Below are positions 62,630 through 64,000 of a stretch of DNA of 64,000 nt, one piece after another. The notes below the pieces were generated by a model. The model saw only the letters and a list, made by a program, of their open reading frames with translations, searched no databases and had not been told where the DNA came from. The stretch's first letter is position 1; every line of letters begins with the position of its first letter. A program made the position numbers and the translations under genes. The DNA comes from Cedecea neteri (GTDB lineage Bacteria; Pseudomonadota; Gammaproteobacteria; Enterobacterales; Enterobacteriaceae): NCBI RefSeq assembly GCF_000758325.1, contig NZ_CP009459.1:2356001-2420000 (forward strand), in the 5' to 3' direction.

Positions 62630-63344
62630 TCCTCTGCTGTGGCTTATCGCGCTTTTTGCCGCACTGCTGGTGCTACTGCCTTATACCAGCGGGCTGTTTA
62701 GCTGGCTGTTCCCGCAACTGACCAGGCCGATGTACCAGCAGGACAGCTTTGTCTCTCTGGCACTGGCGCACTTAACGCTGGTGGGGATTTCGAGCGTGGT
62801 TGCGGTGGTGATTGGCGTAGGATTGGGGATTCTGGTCACACGTCCGGCGGGGGAGGAGTTTCGTTCGCTGGTGGAGACCATTACTGCCGCCGGGCAGACT
62901 TTTCCTCCGGTGGCCGTATTAGCCGTGGCGGTGCCGGTGATGGGATTCGGACAAGAGCCAGCGATCATCGCGCTGGTGATTTACGGCCTTCTGCCGATCT
63001 TACAGGGGACGCTGGCGGGGATTGGGGCGGTGCCGGAATCCGCGCGCGAGATTGCGCTCGGCATCGGCATGAGCCGCGGGCAAATGCTGCGGAAAGTGGA
63101 GCTGCCGCTCGCCGCGCCGGTTATTCTGGCGGGCATCAGGACATCGGTGATCATTAATATTGGTACCGCGACGATTGCGTCTACCGTGGGCGCTAACACG
63201 CTCGGGTCACCGATTATTATCGGGCTAAGCGGCTTTAATACCGCCTATGTGATTCAGGGCGCGGTGCTGGTGGCGCTGGCGGCAATTGTCACTGACCGCC
63301 TGTTTGAGCGCCTGGAAAGTTACGTCACGCGCCATGCAAAATAA
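62613..63344 (+). CDS. yehW: YehW, osmoprotectant ABC transporter permease
   Basis: A 243-residue permease with about six helices and the EAA loop [29 protein letters not shown]. It pairs with YehY. ATG at 62613 follows AGGAGGG and aligns with E. coli; the 30 codons further upstream overlap yehX in another frame and are not used. Its last 20 bases overlap the convergent yohO. Confidence 0.94.
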   Translation: MRLLRDPLLWLIALFAALLVLLPYTSGLFSWLFPQLTRPMYQQDSFVSLALAHLTLVGISSVVAVVIGVGLGILVTRPAGEEFRSLVETITAAGQTFPPVAVLAVAVPVMGFGQEPAIIALVIYGLLPILQGTLAGIGAVPESAREIALGIGMSRGQMLRKVELPLAAPVILAGIRTSVIINIGTATIASTVGANTLGSPIIIGLSGFNTAYVIQGAVLVALAAIVTDRLFERLESYVTRHAK

Positions 63345-63432
63345 CGATGTAGCCGACCAGCATCACGCCGCCAATGCCGCCGATCGCCATAACCAGCATT
63401 CCGCCCACAAGGGCCATTTTTGACAGTTTCAT
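63325..63432 (-). CDS. yohO: YohO, 35-residue membrane protein
   Basis: [18 protein letters not shown] followed by [17 protein letters not shown], one transmembrane helix rich in Gly, matching the E. coli small protein YohO in length and sequence and lying in the same place between yehW and mlrA. AACGGAGCAACGG precedes the ATG. Function unknown. Confidence 0.9.
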   Translation of the reverse strand: MKLSKMALVGGMLVMAIGGIGGVMLVGYIVILHGA

Positions 63433-63503
63433 CCGTTGCTCCGTTTGTTAACGAAGCGATTATAAAGGGAAGCGGGGTTGTTAATGAACCTTTGATTGTG
63501 ACG

Positions 63504-63531
63504 AAGAGGGAAAAAGCCGATTTTCCCTCTT
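63504..63531. terminator. Terminator between mlrA and yohO
   Basis: AAGAGGGAAAA and TTTTCCCTCTT form an 11-bp stem with loop AGCCGA just after the mlrA stop on the minus strand, with A/T tracts on both sides. Confidence 0.85.
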
Positions 63532-63539
63532 TATCGCCG

Positions 63540-64000
63540 TCACTCTGTAGTCTGTCTGCGTTCGATATTACCCAGCGCAAACACCGGCAGCCCTGCGCTT
63601 CGCCATGATTCAATCTGGTCTATTTGCCGCTCTCCGGGGCAGTCACCGCACCAGACCAGCAGCGTTTGCCGGTCAAAAAGCTCAGGTTTCAGGCTGCTCA
63701 GCGAATTAGCCAGCACGTCGACCCGCCAGCCCTGCTGGCTGGCAATCCACGCCGCCATCCACAGCCGCGTTGTGTCCTGCACGTTCCAGCCCACGACTAA
63801 AGCGTCTCTGCCGTTTTGCTTGCGCGCGGTGGCAATACACATCGCAATATAGTTGATCAGAGCGCCATCCAGCAGGCTAAGCAACGCGCACAGCGCAATC
63901 TGCTGCCCGTAAAGGCGGCGTCGTAGCGGAAGATAGAGATGTTGCACCAGGGTGTGCGCCGGGTAGATGCGCCCAATATCGGCTATCCAGGCGCGGAGCA
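63540..64000 (-). CDS. mlrA: MlrA, MerR-like regulator of curli/biofilm (C-terminal part)
   Basis: The C-terminal 153 residues of a gene that runs off the right edge; the frame is open to base 64000. LRAWIADIGRIYPAHTL, LYLPLRRRL, ALLSLLDGALINYIA, GRDALVVGWNVQDTTRLW and ASQQGWRVDVLANSL match the effector part of E. coli MlrA, which activates csgD and curli synthesis. The MerR-type DNA-binding half lies outside the window. yohO and the yeh operon beside it confirm the location. Confidence 0.93.
   Translation of the reverse strand, partial: LRAWIADIGRIYPAHTLVQHLYLPLRRRLYGQQIALCALLSLLDGALINYIAMCIATARKQNGRDALVVGWNVQDTTRLWMAAWIASQQGWRVDVLANSLSSLKPELFDRQTLLVWCGDCPGERQIDQIESWRSAGLPVFALGNIERRQTTE

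Overview
This window is chromosomal DNA from a member of the Enterobacteriaceae. Most genes are recognisable orthologs of E. coli K-12 genes in conserved order, but the layout is rearranged and carries extra genes, so it is a relative of E. coli and not E. coli itself. I cannot fix the genus from the sequence. I saw no rRNA, tRNA, CRISPR array or complete insertion sequence.

Layout. (1) 1-8063: molybdate uptake and control (modF, modE, acrZ, modABC) with a ModE operator before modA, then ybhA and pgl. An AbgT-type transporter gene sits between modE and acrZ. (2) 8120-14930: ybhC, a small exported protein, and the biotin cluster bioA / bioBFCD around a BirA operator. (3) 15107-16624: accessory genes, namely a HicA-like/HTH pair that looks like a toxin-antitoxin module and an orphan UrtE-like ATPase with a degraded signature motif. 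(4) 17416-32067: uvrB with a LexA box, yvcK/ybhK, moaABCDE behind a ModE site and a Moco riboswitch, ybhL, ybhQ, the ybhGFSR efflux operon led by cecR, and rhlE.

(5) At 32076-32258 a cluster of inverted REP-like hairpins separates rhlE from dusC. In E. coli these genes lie in distant parts of the chromosome, so this is a synteny breakpoint. (6) 32287-51662 follows the E. coli dusC-yohP-yohD-yohC-pbpG-dld-bglX block, with insertions. The largest is a beta-glucoside locus (OprD-like porin, periplasmic SurE-like enzyme, bglG, bglF, bglB) carrying three separate BglG-type antiterminator/terminator modules. Others are a LysR/metallo-beta-lactamase-fold pair, a methyltransferase, a TetR-controlled DUF1348 gene with two operators, and a GNAT acetyltransferase.

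(7) 51737-59222 is an accessory island between bglX and osmF. It holds a second FolC-type ligase behind an intradiol dioxygenase, a YceI-like protein, an 844-bp tandem duplication, and a glutamine-synthetase-like plus OtsA-like operon. Each duplicated unit contains a structured, largely inverted-repeat element of about 575 bp. Four of its hairpins have loops TCCCG, TCCCG, CGGGA and CGGGA, which are complementary, and another hairpin shows pair-preserving changes between the two copies. I regard this as the most promising undescribed feature. The OtsA-like protein keeps glucose-6-phosphate residues but has lost the UDP-glucose-binding Arg/Lys. (8) 59504-64000: the osmoprotectant ABC system osmF-yehYXW, the small gene yohO, and the 3' part of mlrA.
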